Shown here piece by piece: positions 31,987-40,864 of a stretch of 42,610 bases of DNA. Where the stretch lies: the NCBI GenBank assembly GCA_025352905.1, contig JANXRX010000164.1, forward strand, positions 1 through 42,610. The letters are read 5' to 3'. A program made the translations under genes and the position numbers. The notes under the pieces are model-generated. The model was not told the DNA's origin, searched no databases, and saw nothing but the letters and a program-made list of their open reading frames with translations. Source of the DNA: Bacteroidota bacterium (GTDB lineage Bacteria; Bacteroidota; Bacteroidia; Chitinophagales; Chitinophagaceae). Numbering within the stretch: the stretch's first letter is position 1; each line of letters opens with the position of its first letter.

Positions 31987-33957
31987 ATGCTGATAGGATT
32001 GCAAAATGTAACATTTGAGTTTGGCGCAAGGGTAATTGTGGAAGATGCCACCTGGCATATACAACCGGGCGACAGGATCGGTTTGATCGGGTATAACGGT
32101 ACCGGTAAATCAACCTTACTAAAAGTGCTCGTGGGCGAATACATGCCATCCAAGGGATCGGTTGAAAAAAGCAAGGAAACCACTATCGGGTACCTGCACC
32201 AGGACCTGCTCAGTTTTGATACCAATGATAATATCACCCAGGTAGCCCTCAGTGCTTTTGAAAGAGTGATGCAGCTTGAAAAAGAGATCGAGGAACTGGG
32301 AATGGAACTGGAAAAAGATTCGGAGAACGAGGGGTTGCTGATAAAATACACAGACAGCCTGCATGAAATGGATGTGCTGGATGGATACAATATCCACCAT
32401 AAAGCGGAAGAAGTATTGCATGGGCTGGGTTTCAGTAATGAGGACCTGGTTCGGCCCTATAAGGAATTCAGCGGGGGCTGGAGAATGCGGGTATTACTGG
32501 CCAAGATGATATTACAGCAGCCGGATGTGCTATTGATGGATGAACCTACCAATCACCTGGATCTTCCTTCTATCGAATGGCTGGAAAAATACCTGCTGCA
32601 TTATAAGGGCAGCGTGGTAATCGTGAGCCATGACAAATTTTTCCTGAACCGGATGGTGAACAAGATCGTTGAACTGTACCAGCAGCAATTACATATTTAT
32701 ACGGGCGATTACGAATTTTATGAACAGGAAAAGATGATCCGGATTGATATGCAGCAAAAAGCATTTGAGAACCAGCAGGATTATATACGCCAGCAGGAAC
32801 GTTTTATCGAACGCTTTAAAGCCAAGGCCAGTAAGGCCGCACAGGCCCAGAGCGTACAAAAACGTTTGGATAAGATAGATAAGATCGAAGATGTAAAATT
32901 GGAGCGACCCGACCTGCGAATCAATTTCCAACTGGATAAAGTACCGGGTAAGGTATTGGTGGAACTGAAACAGGTAAGTAAAAGTTTTGGCAAACTGAAG
33001 ATCCTGGAAGATGCCGTTGCGGAAATAGAAAGAGACGATAAAATAGCGTTGATCGGCGCCAATGGTAAAGGTAAATCAACCGTGTTACGGATGATCGCGG
33101 GAACGGAAACCTTTGAAGGCGAGCGCAGCTGGGGACATAACGTAGAAGAAAGTTTTTATGCGCAGCACCAGTTGGAGGCTCTCACGCTAAACAATAATAT
33201 ACTGGAAGAAATGCAGGGGTGCGGCAGTAAGAAATCTGACGTGGAACTGAGGAGTTTGCTGGGCGCTTTTTTATTCAGCGGGGATGATGTTGATAAGAAG
33301 ATCAAAGTATTGAGCGGAGGAGAAAAAGCAAGGGTTGCGCTGGCCAAAACCATCGTTAGCAAGGCCAATTTCCTGATCCTGGATGAGCCTACGAACCACT
33401 TGGATATGCATTCGGTAGAGTTACTGGCAGAGGCATTGAATAAATATGAAGGAAGTTATATCGCGGTAAGTCATGACCGTTATTTTATTTCCAAGACGGC
33501 CAATAAGATCTGGGAGATCGTTGACCATAAGATCAAAGAATTCAAAGGCACTTACCAGGAATGGGTTGACTGGAACGAACGGATGGCAAAGATCGCAGCC
33601 GAAAAACAGAAACTGGGTATTACGCAACTGAAGGCAGAACCCCCGGCTGTTAAACAAGCTATTCCCCCACCTGTTGTAAAAGAACAGAAACCGATTGCAC
33701 CCATCAATAAAGACATTCAGAAAGAATTACAAAAAGAAAGAAAGAAGTTAGAGAACCTCGAAACCCAGCTTACTAAGGCAAAAGAAGAAGAAACTAAATT
33801 CGAGAATGCCCTTGGTGACCCGTCCAATTATGCCGACAAGCATAAATTTGTAACGATCGAATCGGATTATAAGAAAGCAAAAAATGATCGTCAGGCTTTG
33901 GAAAAAGAATATGAAACAGTGTTCGAGAACGTAATGGATCTCGAAACGAAGATTTAA
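31987..33957 (+). CDS. ABC-F family ribosome-associated ATPase
   Basis: 656 residues, two ABC domains and no membrane segment. First domain: Walker A GYNGTGKST, signature EFSGGWRMRV, Walker B LLMDEPTNHLD. An Arg/Lys-rich linker with KAKASKAAQAQSVQKRLDK joins it to the second: GANGKGKST, VLSGGEKARV, LILDEPTNHLD. A C-terminal lysine/glutamate coiled coil runs from about 570. This is the Uup/EttA-like ABC-F layout: proteins that bind the ribosomal E site and act in translation or ribosome rescue; some members protect against antibiotics, but nothing here points to resistance. Its stop overlaps the stop of the convergent formimidoylglutamase gene. Confidence 0.92.
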   Translation: MLIGLQNVTFEFGARVIVEDATWHIQPGDRIGLIGYNGTGKSTLLKVLVGEYMPSKGSVEKSKETTIGYLHQDLLSFDTNDNITQVALSAFERVMQLEKEIEELGMELEKDSENEGLLIKYTDSLHEMDVLDGYNIHHKAEEVLHGLGFSNEDLVRPYKEFSGGWRMRVLLAKMILQQPDVLLMDEPTNHLDLPSIEWLEKYLLHYKGSVVIVSHDKFFLNRMVNKIVELYQQQLHIYTGDYEFYEQEKMIRIDMQQKAFENQQDYIRQQERFIERFKAKASKAAQAQSVQKRLDKIDKIEDVKLERPDLRINFQLDKVPGKVLVELKQVSKSFGKLKILEDAVAEIERDDKIALIGANGKGKSTVLRMIAGTETFEGERSWGHNVEESFYAQHQLEALTLNNNILEEMQGCGSKKSDVELRSLLGAFLFSGDDVDKKIKVLSGGEKARVALAKTIVSKANFLILDEPTNHLDMHSVELLAEALNKYEGSYIAVSHDRYFISKTANKIWEIVDHKIKEFKGTYQEWVDWNERMAKIAAEKQKLGITQLKAEPPAVKQAIPPPVVKEQKPIAPINKDIQKELQKERKKLENLETQLTKAKEEETKFENALGDPSNYADKHKFVTIESDYKKAKNDRQALEKEYETVFENVMDLETKI

Positions 33958-35006
33958 TTTATCAGCATGCTCTTCACAAAGTCACTCACTAAATAACTGA
34001 TCAGCTTCCCCGTTCCGCTATCTGATCTGCCGTCTGATAATTGGGCCGCCCCTTCAGAAATATGCAGGTAAGCAACTTTACTATCAGCCGCAGTAAAATG
34101 AATGTATTGACGGGCATGATTGGTGTTGATACCTATTGGTGCAGATGCACTGCTTAACGTGTTGGCTATACTGTCGAGATCCAGTTCAATTCCGCACAGG
34201 GTATCCGAGGTAAAATCGGTGGCGTGTGCCACTGCCTGTATAAAACTCCGTTTCTCGTGCAGGAAGATATCTTCATAAGTGATGCAGTCGACAAACGGGT
34301 TGTTCACGATATCCATCCACACATTCTGCGGCAGGTAATTTTCGTGGAGCCCAACCACGCAGTATTTTTCAAGGTAACCATCTGCCTCCGCATAAGTAAA
34401 CCCATTACCGCTATGCCTTCCCTCCATGGGCCTGAAATCGGCGTGGGCATCTAAATTAATGGCATTGATCTGCGCTATGGGGATCACACCCGCTTTATAA
34501 AATCCTTTTGCGGCGCCTTTGATACATGGGTAGGAATTATTATGTCCCCCGCCAATCACAATCGGGATCTTTTTGTTCTGGGTGATCATATGAATCAGCT
34601 GTTCCACTTCATCATCAATCGTATTTACGGCATGGCGGTAAGCGGCTAACCTTTCATCAAAACCATGCGCATTTTCTTCAATGAGTTTTTCCATGACGGA
34701 AAAATCGAAATGTCCCAGCAGCAGCACTTCTCCCCCTTCCAGGAAATCATTGCTCTGGATATTCAGGAAAGAATGGAGAAAAGCCAGCCAGGCAGAATCT
34801 GTACCGCCAATACCGAGATTGGCCTTAACGCCGATATCTTCGGGTATCCCCAGCAACACATACTGTGCAGAAGATTTTTGTAAAGAAGACTCTAAAGAAT
34901 GAGGATCCGCGAGCACCTGTATACGTTCTCCCAGCTTGGTCTCAAAACGGCGGATACGTGTTAAAGACAGTACATCCTGTTTGTGGTAGAACTTAAAATG
35001 GCTCAT
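33954..35006 (-). CDS. Arginase-family formimidoylglutamase, HutG-like
   Basis: 350 residues from the ATG at 35006 (MSHFKFYHKQD); the upstream in-frame codons cover the gap after hutI. The ureohydrolase fold and its manganese ligands are visible: GGGHNN, NLDAHADFR with a following HSGNGFT, and GIELDLDSI. The last replaces the DxD of arginases by E-L-D-L-D-S. Position 49 bases after hutI makes formimidoylglutamate hydrolysis (histidine breakdown to glutamate and formamide) the best guess; arginase or agmatinase activity cannot be excluded by eye. It overlaps the convergent ABC-F gene by four bases, sharing stop codon bases. Confidence 0.85.
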   Translation of the reverse strand: MSHFKFYHKQDVLSLTRIRRFETKLGERIQVLADPHSLESSLQKSSAQYVLLGIPEDIGVKANLGIGGTDSAWLAFLHSFLNIQSNDFLEGGEVLLLGHFDFSVMEKLIEENAHGFDERLAAYRHAVNTIDDEVEQLIHMITQNKKIPIVIGGGHNNSYPCIKGAAKGFYKAGVIPIAQINAINLDAHADFRPMEGRHSGNGFTYAEADGYLEKYCVVGLHENYLPQNVWMDIVNNPFVDCITYEDIFLHEKRSFIQAVAHATDFTSDTLCGIELDLDSIANTLSSASAPIGINTNHARQYIHFTAADSKVAYLHISEGAAQLSDGRSDSGTGKLISYLVSDFVKSMLIN

Positions 35007-35055
35007 ATGGATCGATTTAAGCTGGGGCGCAAGAAACAAGCACACTAAATATACC

Positions 35056-36291
35056 TCAAATAAAAACACCATTGATCATCACTTTATCTACCAGGTTGGA
35101 TCCAAAAGCATAGGGCAAATAAGCAATGGACGGGATGGGCCTGGTGAAGATCAGGTTAGCCCGTTTGCCTTCGGTAATGCTGCCCAGTTCGTTGCCCAGG
35201 CCCATGGCATAGGCGCCGTTGATCGTGGCTGCATTGATGGCTTCTTCCGGTAACATTTTCAGCTGGATACAACTCATGGATACCACCAGGTTCATATTGC
35301 CACTTGGACTGGAACCGGGGTTATAATCGGATGCCAGTGCAATGGCGCAGCCAGCATTCAATAATGCACGGGCGGGTTGAAAAGGCATGCGCAGAAAGAA
35401 AGCGGCAGTGGGTAGCAGGGTACCGATGGTAGTGGAGCCGGCCAGCGCGGTAATAGCCGCTTCATCCATGGCTTCGAGATGATCTACAGAAACAGCGCCC
35501 ATTTTTACGCCAATCTGCGTGCCGCCTGATACGTGTAACTGATTGGCGTGAATCTTGGGTTTGAGGCCGAGTTTCATCCCTGCAAAACAAATCGTTTCCG
35601 TTTCTTCAGGACTAAAAAATCCTTCTTCGCAGAATACATCGATATAATCAGCCAATCCTTCTTCTGCAATAACCGGGAGCATCTGCTGTACGATCAGGTT
35701 GATATATCCCTGGTGATCGTTTTTATATGCCGGCGGGTAGGTATGCGCACCAAGAAAACTGGCTTTTACGGGAATGGGCGATGCTTCTTTTAACCGTTTA
35801 ATAACGCGTAGCATTTTTAGCTCCCCTTCTACACTCAACCCGTACCCGCTTTTCATCTCGATGGCGCCGGTGCCGAGCCGCATCAGTTCCTGTAGTCTTT
35901 GCCAGGCTATATCGAACAGGTCATCCGCTGTTGTATCATTCAGTTTGGCGGCCGAATTCAGTATGCCCCCGCCCCTCGCGGCAATATCCGCGTAACTCAA
36001 TCCATTGATCTTATCTACGAATTCCCCTTCCCTGCTGCCCGCAAAAACAAGATGGGTATGGCTGTCGCACCAGGCGGGAAGTACGGTAGCGCCCTTTGCA
36101 TCGTACACTTCTTCCCCTGAGCCATGACCGGTTAAACCATCCATCGTTCCATACTCCTTGATCAGCCCCTTTTCTATCCGCAGGTATGCGTTTTCAAAAA
36201 ATGGGAGTTCAGCTAATTGCTTGCCTCTTAATAGGTTACTTTCTTTCCGTGTATTTACAAGCAGGTGAATATTGGTGACGAGCAGGTTCAT
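35056..36291 (-). CDS. hutI: Imidazolonepropionase
   Basis: 411 residues, the family's usual size, an amidohydrolase. It opens imidazolone-propionate to N-formimidoylglutamate, the third step of histidine breakdown. Motifs: the metal-binding DSHTHLVFAGSREGEF, EMKSGYGLSVEGELKMLRV, FLGAHTYPP, KIHANQLH, SVDHLEAMDE and ASDYNPGSSPSGNM. It leads a two-gene unit with the HutG-like gene; hutH and hutU are not in the window. It is divergent from the spheroidene-monooxygenase-like gene with 82 bases between the starts. No truncation or odd residues noted. Confidence 0.94.
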   Translation of the reverse strand: MNLLVTNIHLLVNTRKESNLLRGKQLAELPFFENAYLRIEKGLIKEYGTMDGLTGHGSGEEVYDAKGATVLPAWCDSHTHLVFAGSREGEFVDKINGLSYADIAARGGGILNSAAKLNDTTADDLFDIAWQRLQELMRLGTGAIEMKSGYGLSVEGELKMLRVIKRLKEASPIPVKASFLGAHTYPPAYKNDHQGYINLIVQQMLPVIAEEGLADYIDVFCEEGFFSPEETETICFAGMKLGLKPKIHANQLHVSGGTQIGVKMGAVSVDHLEAMDEAAITALAGSTTIGTLLPTAAFFLRMPFQPARALLNAGCAIALASDYNPGSSPSGNMNLVVSMSCIQLKMLPEEAINAATINGAYAMGLGNELGSITEGKRANLIFTRPIPSIAYLPYAFGSNLVDKVMINGVFI

Positions 36292-36362
36292 AACGGAAAA
36301 TTAATCAATTTAACCGTTGCGCATCTTTGACTAACAATCCTTTTCTATCAATACAAACAACC

Positions 36363-36370
36363 TATTTTTG
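36363..36370 (+). promoter_or_regulatory. -7 box abutting a start codon (leaderless candidate)
   Basis: TATTTTTG ends three bases before the ATG at 36374, so a start four bases past the box falls on the A of ATG. A T-rich TTTT at 36341-36344 is in the -33 position but is not a perfect TTTG. Confidence 0.5.
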
Positions 36371-36373
36371 CCA

Positions 36374-37060
36374 ATGCTCTGTTCTGTTACAGTTGCCCGG
36401 TACCCCAGGTGGTATGGATGGGCGGGTTTTTTGTCGATGGCTGTATTCCGTTTACCTCTATGGCTGAACGCCCAAACGGGTTTCTGGAAACTGATGGGCA
36501 GCGGAAAGAACGGAACTTTTGATCGTCATCCCGACTGGCGCCAATGGGCGGTGCTGCAAACAGGCGATCCCAGGCCGCAAACCCCGGGCTTTCTGCTCCG
36601 GTGGTGGAAATTCTTCGGTTGCGAAACATGGACCGTTTTGCTGGAACCGCTGGAAGGCCATGGATCCTGGGATGGTAAATCCTGTTTTGGCGATCTTCCC
36701 AGGCAAACCGGTTACGAGGGAATGATCGGGATTCTCACAAGGGCCACAATTCGCATAAACAAACTCAGGCCTTTCTGGCAAAATGTAAACGGGGTAGCCG
36801 GGCAGATGGCGGGTGCAGCAGGCTTGCTCTTTTCCATCGGTATCGGCGAGATACCATTGGTAAAACAGGCCACATTCAGCATCTGGGAAAGCAAAGAGGA
36901 TATGAAGCAATTTGCTTACCGGATGCAGGAACATACAAAAGTGATACAAAAAACACGTACAGAGAACTGGTACAGCGAAGAGATGTTCGTACGTTTCAAA
37001 ATCCTTGCCAGCGATGGAACACTGAAAGGCAAAGAACCCCTGGCAGGAAAATTGATCTAA
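36374..37060 (+). CDS. Spheroidene-monooxygenase (CrtA)-like protein
   Basis: 228 residues from the ATG at 36374. Blocks matching the CrtA family are MAVFRLPLWLN, GFWKLMGSGKNGTFD, the GIGEIPLVKQATFSIWESKEDMKQFAYRM stretch (read as overlapping parts of one block) and HTKVIQKTRTENWYSEEMFVRF. CrtA in phototrophs adds keto groups to carotenoids and is heme-dependent. Bacteroidota homologues are common outside carotenoid clusters, and here the neighbours are histidine and arginine enzymes, so the true substrate is doubtful. It lies 58 bases before the arginine-deiminase-like gene and may be in one unit with it. The start codon directly follows a -7 box. Confidence 0.72.
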   Translation: MLCSVTVARYPRWYGWAGFLSMAVFRLPLWLNAQTGFWKLMGSGKNGTFDRHPDWRQWAVLQTGDPRPQTPGFLLRWWKFFGCETWTVLLEPLEGHGSWDGKSCFGDLPRQTGYEGMIGILTRATIRINKLRPFWQNVNGVAGQMAGAAGLLFSIGIGEIPLVKQATFSIWESKEDMKQFAYRMQEHTKVIQKTRTENWYSEEMFVRFKILASDGTLKGKEPLAGKLI

Positions 37061-37118
37061 AAAACATCCAGGCCGTTGTTGATCGCCTGACCAGCAACAT
37101 TTGATCTTAATTTAAATT

Positions 37119-38561
37119 ATGACTAACAAATTATCTGTCAATTCAGAAATAGGCACCCTGCAACGGTTACTGGTGCATAGCCCGGACAGCGGGTTGGGCA
37201 AAGTGGTTCCTTCAAAGGCGCAGGACTGGTTGTTTGAAGACATTGTACACCTCGATACGATCCGCCGTGATGAATACGACTACTATACCAAGATACTTCT
37301 CTATTTCCTTGACCCTTCTAAAATTAAGGGCAAACTGGCGGGGATCGATGCTGCAGAAAACGACCGGCGTTTTTACAAACCGGGCAGCAAAGAGTTCTAT
37401 GCCTCTGATAAAGTGATTGAACTGGAATGGTTGCTCGCGAGGGTATTGGAAGACCGGGATATCCGCTCCAAACTCGTAGCCTCCGTAAGCGCCATAGAAG
37501 GTTGTACTTATGAAACACAAAATAAACTACAGCAATACCCTCCTTCAGAACTGGCCAAAACCTTTATCTCAGGGGCTTCCGACAGCATGGAACTGTTATT
37601 TGCGCCGATACCCAATTTTATCTTCACCAGGGATATCGGGATCACGATCAAAGACCATGTATTGTTGAACAAACCCGCCAGGAAGGCGCGTACCCGCGAG
37701 GCGTTGCTGGCAAAATATATTTTTTTCCACCATCCCCTGTTTGAAGGCTACCGTGACCGTATCATTGAATTGCCCGATGCCACGCACGGGTTCTTACTGC
37801 CTAAAGAAGATGAAGAAAGAAGGATCACACTCGAGGGCGGTGATATCATGGTGGTGAGCGGGCACCATTTGCTGGTTGGCGTAAGCGAAAGAACCACGGT
37901 GGAAGCAGCCATGCGTATTACCAATATGGTATTTGAAAAAGGGTTGATGGAAAAAGTAAGTATCGTTAAAATACCGCGGAAGCGCGATTACATGCATATC
38001 GATACCATTTTCACACAGGTGAAACGGGACGTATGGGTCATGCTCGGCAATTTTTCCCGAAAAGCGGTGAAGCATGAAGATGAGAACGCGATTGAACGCA
38101 TCCTTGAGATCAAGAAAGAAGAAAAGATCAAAATATTGCAGTTCCATAAAAATGACCCGGATAACCCGGTATCTTTCGATAGCCTGGAGGACCTGCTCAC
38201 CGATATCAGCAAAACCGATCTTCATTGCCCCGGCGAAGTGCGTTTTATCTACTCCGGAAATAATGAGTTTCCCTACAGCGTTCGGGAACAATGGACGGAT
38301 TCCTGTAACCTGCTCGCGTTAAAAGAAGGGGTTGTACTGGGATACGACCGCAATGACAAAACAACCGAGGCGTTTAAACAGGCCGGGTTCACTATTATTC
38401 ATGTAAAGGAATTACTGGAACAATTGGAAACGGACAAGATCGCTGTAGATGACCTCACCGATACATTGATCCTGATGCCATCAGCAGAATTGTCAAGGGC
38501 AAGAGGCGGTTTCCATTGCATGAGTATGCCACTCTACAGGGATATTCTGGATAAACAATAG
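37119..38561 (+). CDS. Arginine-deiminase-superfamily enzyme, long form
   Basis: 480 residues, about 70 more than a typical arginine deiminase. All catalytic blocks of the guanidine-modifying superfamily are present in order: NFIFTRDIG (Asp), LEGGDIMV (Glu), MHIDTIFT (His) and the C-terminal RGGFHCMSMPLYRD (nucleophilic Cys). The extra length lies in the N-terminal third and around the KHEDENAIERILEIKKEEKIK segment. It probably hydrolyses arginine to citrulline and ammonia, but another guanidino substrate is possible because the residue pair before the cysteine (FH) differs from the PR common in arginine deiminases. Next gene downstream is ctlX, which fits a citrulline-producing role. Confidence 0.82.
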   Translation: MTNKLSVNSEIGTLQRLLVHSPDSGLGKVVPSKAQDWLFEDIVHLDTIRRDEYDYYTKILLYFLDPSKIKGKLAGIDAAENDRRFYKPGSKEFYASDKVIELEWLLARVLEDRDIRSKLVASVSAIEGCTYETQNKLQQYPPSELAKTFISGASDSMELLFAPIPNFIFTRDIGITIKDHVLLNKPARKARTREALLAKYIFFHHPLFEGYRDRIIELPDATHGFLLPKEDEERRITLEGGDIMVVSGHHLLVGVSERTTVEAAMRITNMVFEKGLMEKVSIVKIPRKRDYMHIDTIFTQVKRDVWVMLGNFSRKAVKHEDENAIERILEIKKEEKIKILQFHKNDPDNPVSFDSLEDLLTDISKTDLHCPGEVRFIYSGNNEFPYSVREQWTDSCNLLALKEGVVLGYDRNDKTTEAFKQAGFTIIHVKELLEQLETDKIAVDDLTDTLILMPSAELSRARGGFHCMSMPLYRDILDKQ

Positions 38562-38629
38562 CTTTATGCTAAATGCGATTACATTTTTGGTGATGAATCA
38601 GGGTTAATAGGTCATGGTTCATAGATCGT

Positions 38630-38702
38630 GGTCATTGGTCATTAGTCATTGGGTGGCCAATAATGTAAATTGGATTTTAGATTTTCCTAATGACCAATGA
38701 CC
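38630..38702. repeat. 16-base inverted repeat before ctlX
   Basis: GGTCATTGGTCATTAG (38630-38645) and its exact complement (38687-38702) enclose 41 bases. The region is built from GGTCATTG-like short repeats starting near 38610. The right arm contains spurious ATG codons just ahead of the ctlX start. Confidence 0.75.
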
Positions 38703-38714
38703 AACCCCCCAGCT

Positions 38715-39638
38715 ATGCAACACACCTCTTATATCCTGATGATCAAACCCAGCCGGTTTGATTTTAATGCGCAAACCGCGGTGAATAACCGTTTCCAGGT
38801 AAGGGGAGATGATGCCGCTGTTGCAACCAAAGCAGCAAAAGAATTCGACACATTTGTGGGTGTACTGCGACAGAATGGTATTGATGTTACGGTTGTAACC
38901 GATACGCCCGAACCACATACACCCGATTCGGTTTTTCCGAATAACTGGATCTCTTTTCATGAAAACGGCACCGTCATGCTCTATCCCATGTTTGCGGAGA
39001 ACCGCCGTATGGAAAGAAAACAGGAGGTACTCGATGCCATTCAACAAAAATTCAACGTAACGGCGATCATTGATCTTAGCGGGTACGAAAAGCAAGGATC
39101 CTTTCTGGAAGGAACCGGCAGTATGGTACTGGACAGGAGCAACCAGATCGCGTACGCCTGCTTATCTCCCCGCACAGATACAAAACTAGTAGCGGTATTC
39201 TGTGAAAAAACAGGTTATCGTGCGGTAACATTTACCGCAGTGGATGCTGACAGTTTACCCATTTACCATACCAATGTCATGATGTGTGTGGCTGATGCCT
39301 ATGTGGTAATCTGCCTGGAATGTATTAAGGATACAGACGAAAGAAAACGGGTAACAGATGCGATCATACAAACCGGGAAGCAGGTGGTTGAGATCAGTTT
39401 TGGCCAGGTGAATCATTTTACAGGGAATATGCTGCAGGTACATAATGATAAAGGAGAGAAATTATTAGTGATGTCATCACAGGCGTTTAAGAGCCTGAAC
39501 GAAATGCAGCTACATACTTTACAATCCTTTAACCGGGTTATACATTCTGATATCACTACCATTGAAAGTAATGGTGGTGGAAGCGCGAGATGTATGATGG
39601 CAGAAGTTTTTTTATCATTGAAACAGCCAGCTATATAA
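38715..39638 (+). CDS. ctlX: Citrulline utilization hydrolase CtlX
   Basis: 307 residues from the ATG at 38715 (MQHTSYILMIKPSRF). An in-frame ATG at 38697 lies inside the right arm of the intergenic palindrome and is rejected. The family blocks are clear: MIKPSRFDFNAQTAVNN, PHTPDSVFPNNWISFH, GTVMLYPMFAENRR, FLEGTGSMVLDR, YHTNVMMCVAD and the C-terminal SNGGGSARCMMAEVFL with the catalytic cysteine. CtlX belongs to the amidinotransferase/deiminase fold and is linked to citrulline use in other bacteria. Its place after an arginine-deiminase-like gene suggests arginine to citrulline to further breakdown. An ACTAAC / GTTAGT hairpin follows its stop. Confidence 0.88.
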   Translation: MQHTSYILMIKPSRFDFNAQTAVNNRFQVRGDDAAVATKAAKEFDTFVGVLRQNGIDVTVVTDTPEPHTPDSVFPNNWISFHENGTVMLYPMFAENRRMERKQEVLDAIQQKFNVTAIIDLSGYEKQGSFLEGTGSMVLDRSNQIAYACLSPRTDTKLVAVFCEKTGYRAVTFTAVDADSLPIYHTNVMMCVADAYVVICLECIKDTDERKRVTDAIIQTGKQVVEISFGQVNHFTGNMLQVHNDKGEKLLVMSSQAFKSLNEMQLHTLQSFNRVIHSDITTIESNGGGSARCMMAEVFLSLKQPAI

Positions 39639-39653
39639 CTAACAAGCGTTAGT
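39638..39653. repeat. ACTAAC-AAGC-GTTAGT palindrome after ctlX
   Basis: A 6-base stem overlapping the ctlX stop codon. A similar CTAAC-AATA-GTTAG element occurs at 5165-5178, also preceded by AATAA or TATAA. There is no T run, so it is not a standard terminator; it could be a protein-binding site upstream of pfkA. Confidence 0.4.
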
Positions 39654-39743
39654 GGTATTCCTAAATGGGGCGATACTTTTTTTCAATAATCTGCGTTTAC
39701 AAACAGAATCTTCATCATAAATTGGCAATTACTTTCAAATGCT

Positions 39744-39751
39744 TATTTTTG
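39744..39751 (+). promoter_or_regulatory. -7 box of pfkA-pyk
   Basis: TATTTTTG with TTG at 39722-39724, 19 bases upstream. Predicted start near 39755, giving an 82-base leader. Confidence 0.6.
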
Positions 39752-39836
39752 GACTTCCGTGTAATTGATACACAGTGAATTACGATTTGCTTTGTCGTTA
39801 CCATTTCAACGAACTAAAGAGAACAGCCAAACTACA

Positions 39837-40823
39837 ATGTCTGACAAACAAGTAACAAAGATCGGCGTACTTACTTCCGGTGGCGATGCCCCGGGTATGA
39901 ACGCCGCGGTAAGGGCCGTAGTAAGAACAGGGATTTATCACGGTATGAAAATGTATGGTATTATGCGCGGGTATAACGGCATGATCGAGGATGAGATTAT
40001 TGAAATGAATTCCCGTTCTGTCGCCAATATCATACAGCGTGGCGGCACCATTCTGAAAACCGCCCGAAGCAAGGATTTTTTTGAAACGGAGGGCCGTAAA
40101 AAAGCATTTGCAAACCTGGCCAAAAGAGGTATTAACGGGCTGGTAATCATCGGAGGCGATGGCAGTTTTCGCGGTGCGCAGAAATTCAGCAACGAATTCG
40201 ATATTCCCTGTATCGGCATACCCGGTACCATTGATAAGGATATTGCGGGGAGCGATTTTACCATCGGTTTTGATACGGCCGTTAATACGGCGGTTGGCGC
40301 CATAGACAAGATCCGCGATACAGCAGATGCGCATGACCGCCTGTTCATCGTGGAAGTAATGGGCAGGGATGCTGGGTATATCGCCCTGCACAGCGGTATC
40401 GCTACCGGCGCAGAGAATATTCTGATCCCGGAAACCAAAACTGATATAGAAGAACTGATCTCCTCTCTTACTGAAAAAGAAAAAAGAAAGAAATTAGTGA
40501 ACCTGATCGTTGTAGCGGAAGGGGATGAATTTGGCGGAGCTAATGAGCTGGCTGCCATTATCAAGGAACGCCTGCCGCAGGCAGATACGCGGGTGTGCAT
40601 CCTGGGTCATATACAGCGCGGGGGCTCTCCTACCTGTATCGACCGCCTGATCGCCAGCCGGATGGGTTACCACGCGGTAGAGTGCCTGATGAATGGCAAA
40701 TACAATGTTATGGTGGGTATTCTTAATAATAAATTACATTACACACCCTTGGATAAAGCAGTAAAAGCCAAACAGAAAATAACGGACGACTGGTTCAAGA
40801 TCGTAAAAATCCTTGCCAGCTAA
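39837..40823 (+). CDS. pfkA: 6-phosphofructokinase
   Basis: 328 residues from the ATG at 39837 (MSDKQVTKIGVLTSGGDAPGMNAAVRAV); a TTG-started extension lies in the leader. It phosphorylates fructose 6-phosphate to the 1,6-bisphosphate. Motifs: GGDGSFRGAQKF, where Gly after the Asp marks the ATP-dependent type, PGTIDKDIAGSDFTIGFDTA, and VEVMGRDAGYIAL. One oddity: the usual TIDND reads TIDKD, which seems to be a natural variant but touches the catalytic loop. It is followed by pyk after 41 bases, forming a glycolysis operon that commits and completes the pathway. Confidence 0.95.
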   Translation: MSDKQVTKIGVLTSGGDAPGMNAAVRAVVRTGIYHGMKMYGIMRGYNGMIEDEIIEMNSRSVANIIQRGGTILKTARSKDFFETEGRKKAFANLAKRGINGLVIIGGDGSFRGAQKFSNEFDIPCIGIPGTIDKDIAGSDFTIGFDTAVNTAVGAIDKIRDTADAHDRLFIVEVMGRDAGYIALHSGIATGAENILIPETKTDIEELISSLTEKEKRKKLVNLIVVAEGDEFGGANELAAIIKERLPQADTRVCILGHIQRGGSPTCIDRLIASRMGYHAVECLMNGKYNVMVGILNNKLHYTPLDKAVKAKQKITDDWFKIVKILAS

Positions 40824-40864
40824 TACCTATTCATACTAACGAACCCTCACCCAATCAGTAGAAA

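Noticed and set aside
36374..37060. Part of a carotenoid biosynthesis cluster
   Set aside because: Only the CrtA-like gene resembles that pathway; no crtB, crtI or crtE is in the window.
39837..40823. Pyrophosphate-dependent phosphofructokinase
   Set aside because: The GGDGS motif with glycine after the aspartate fits the ATP-dependent type.
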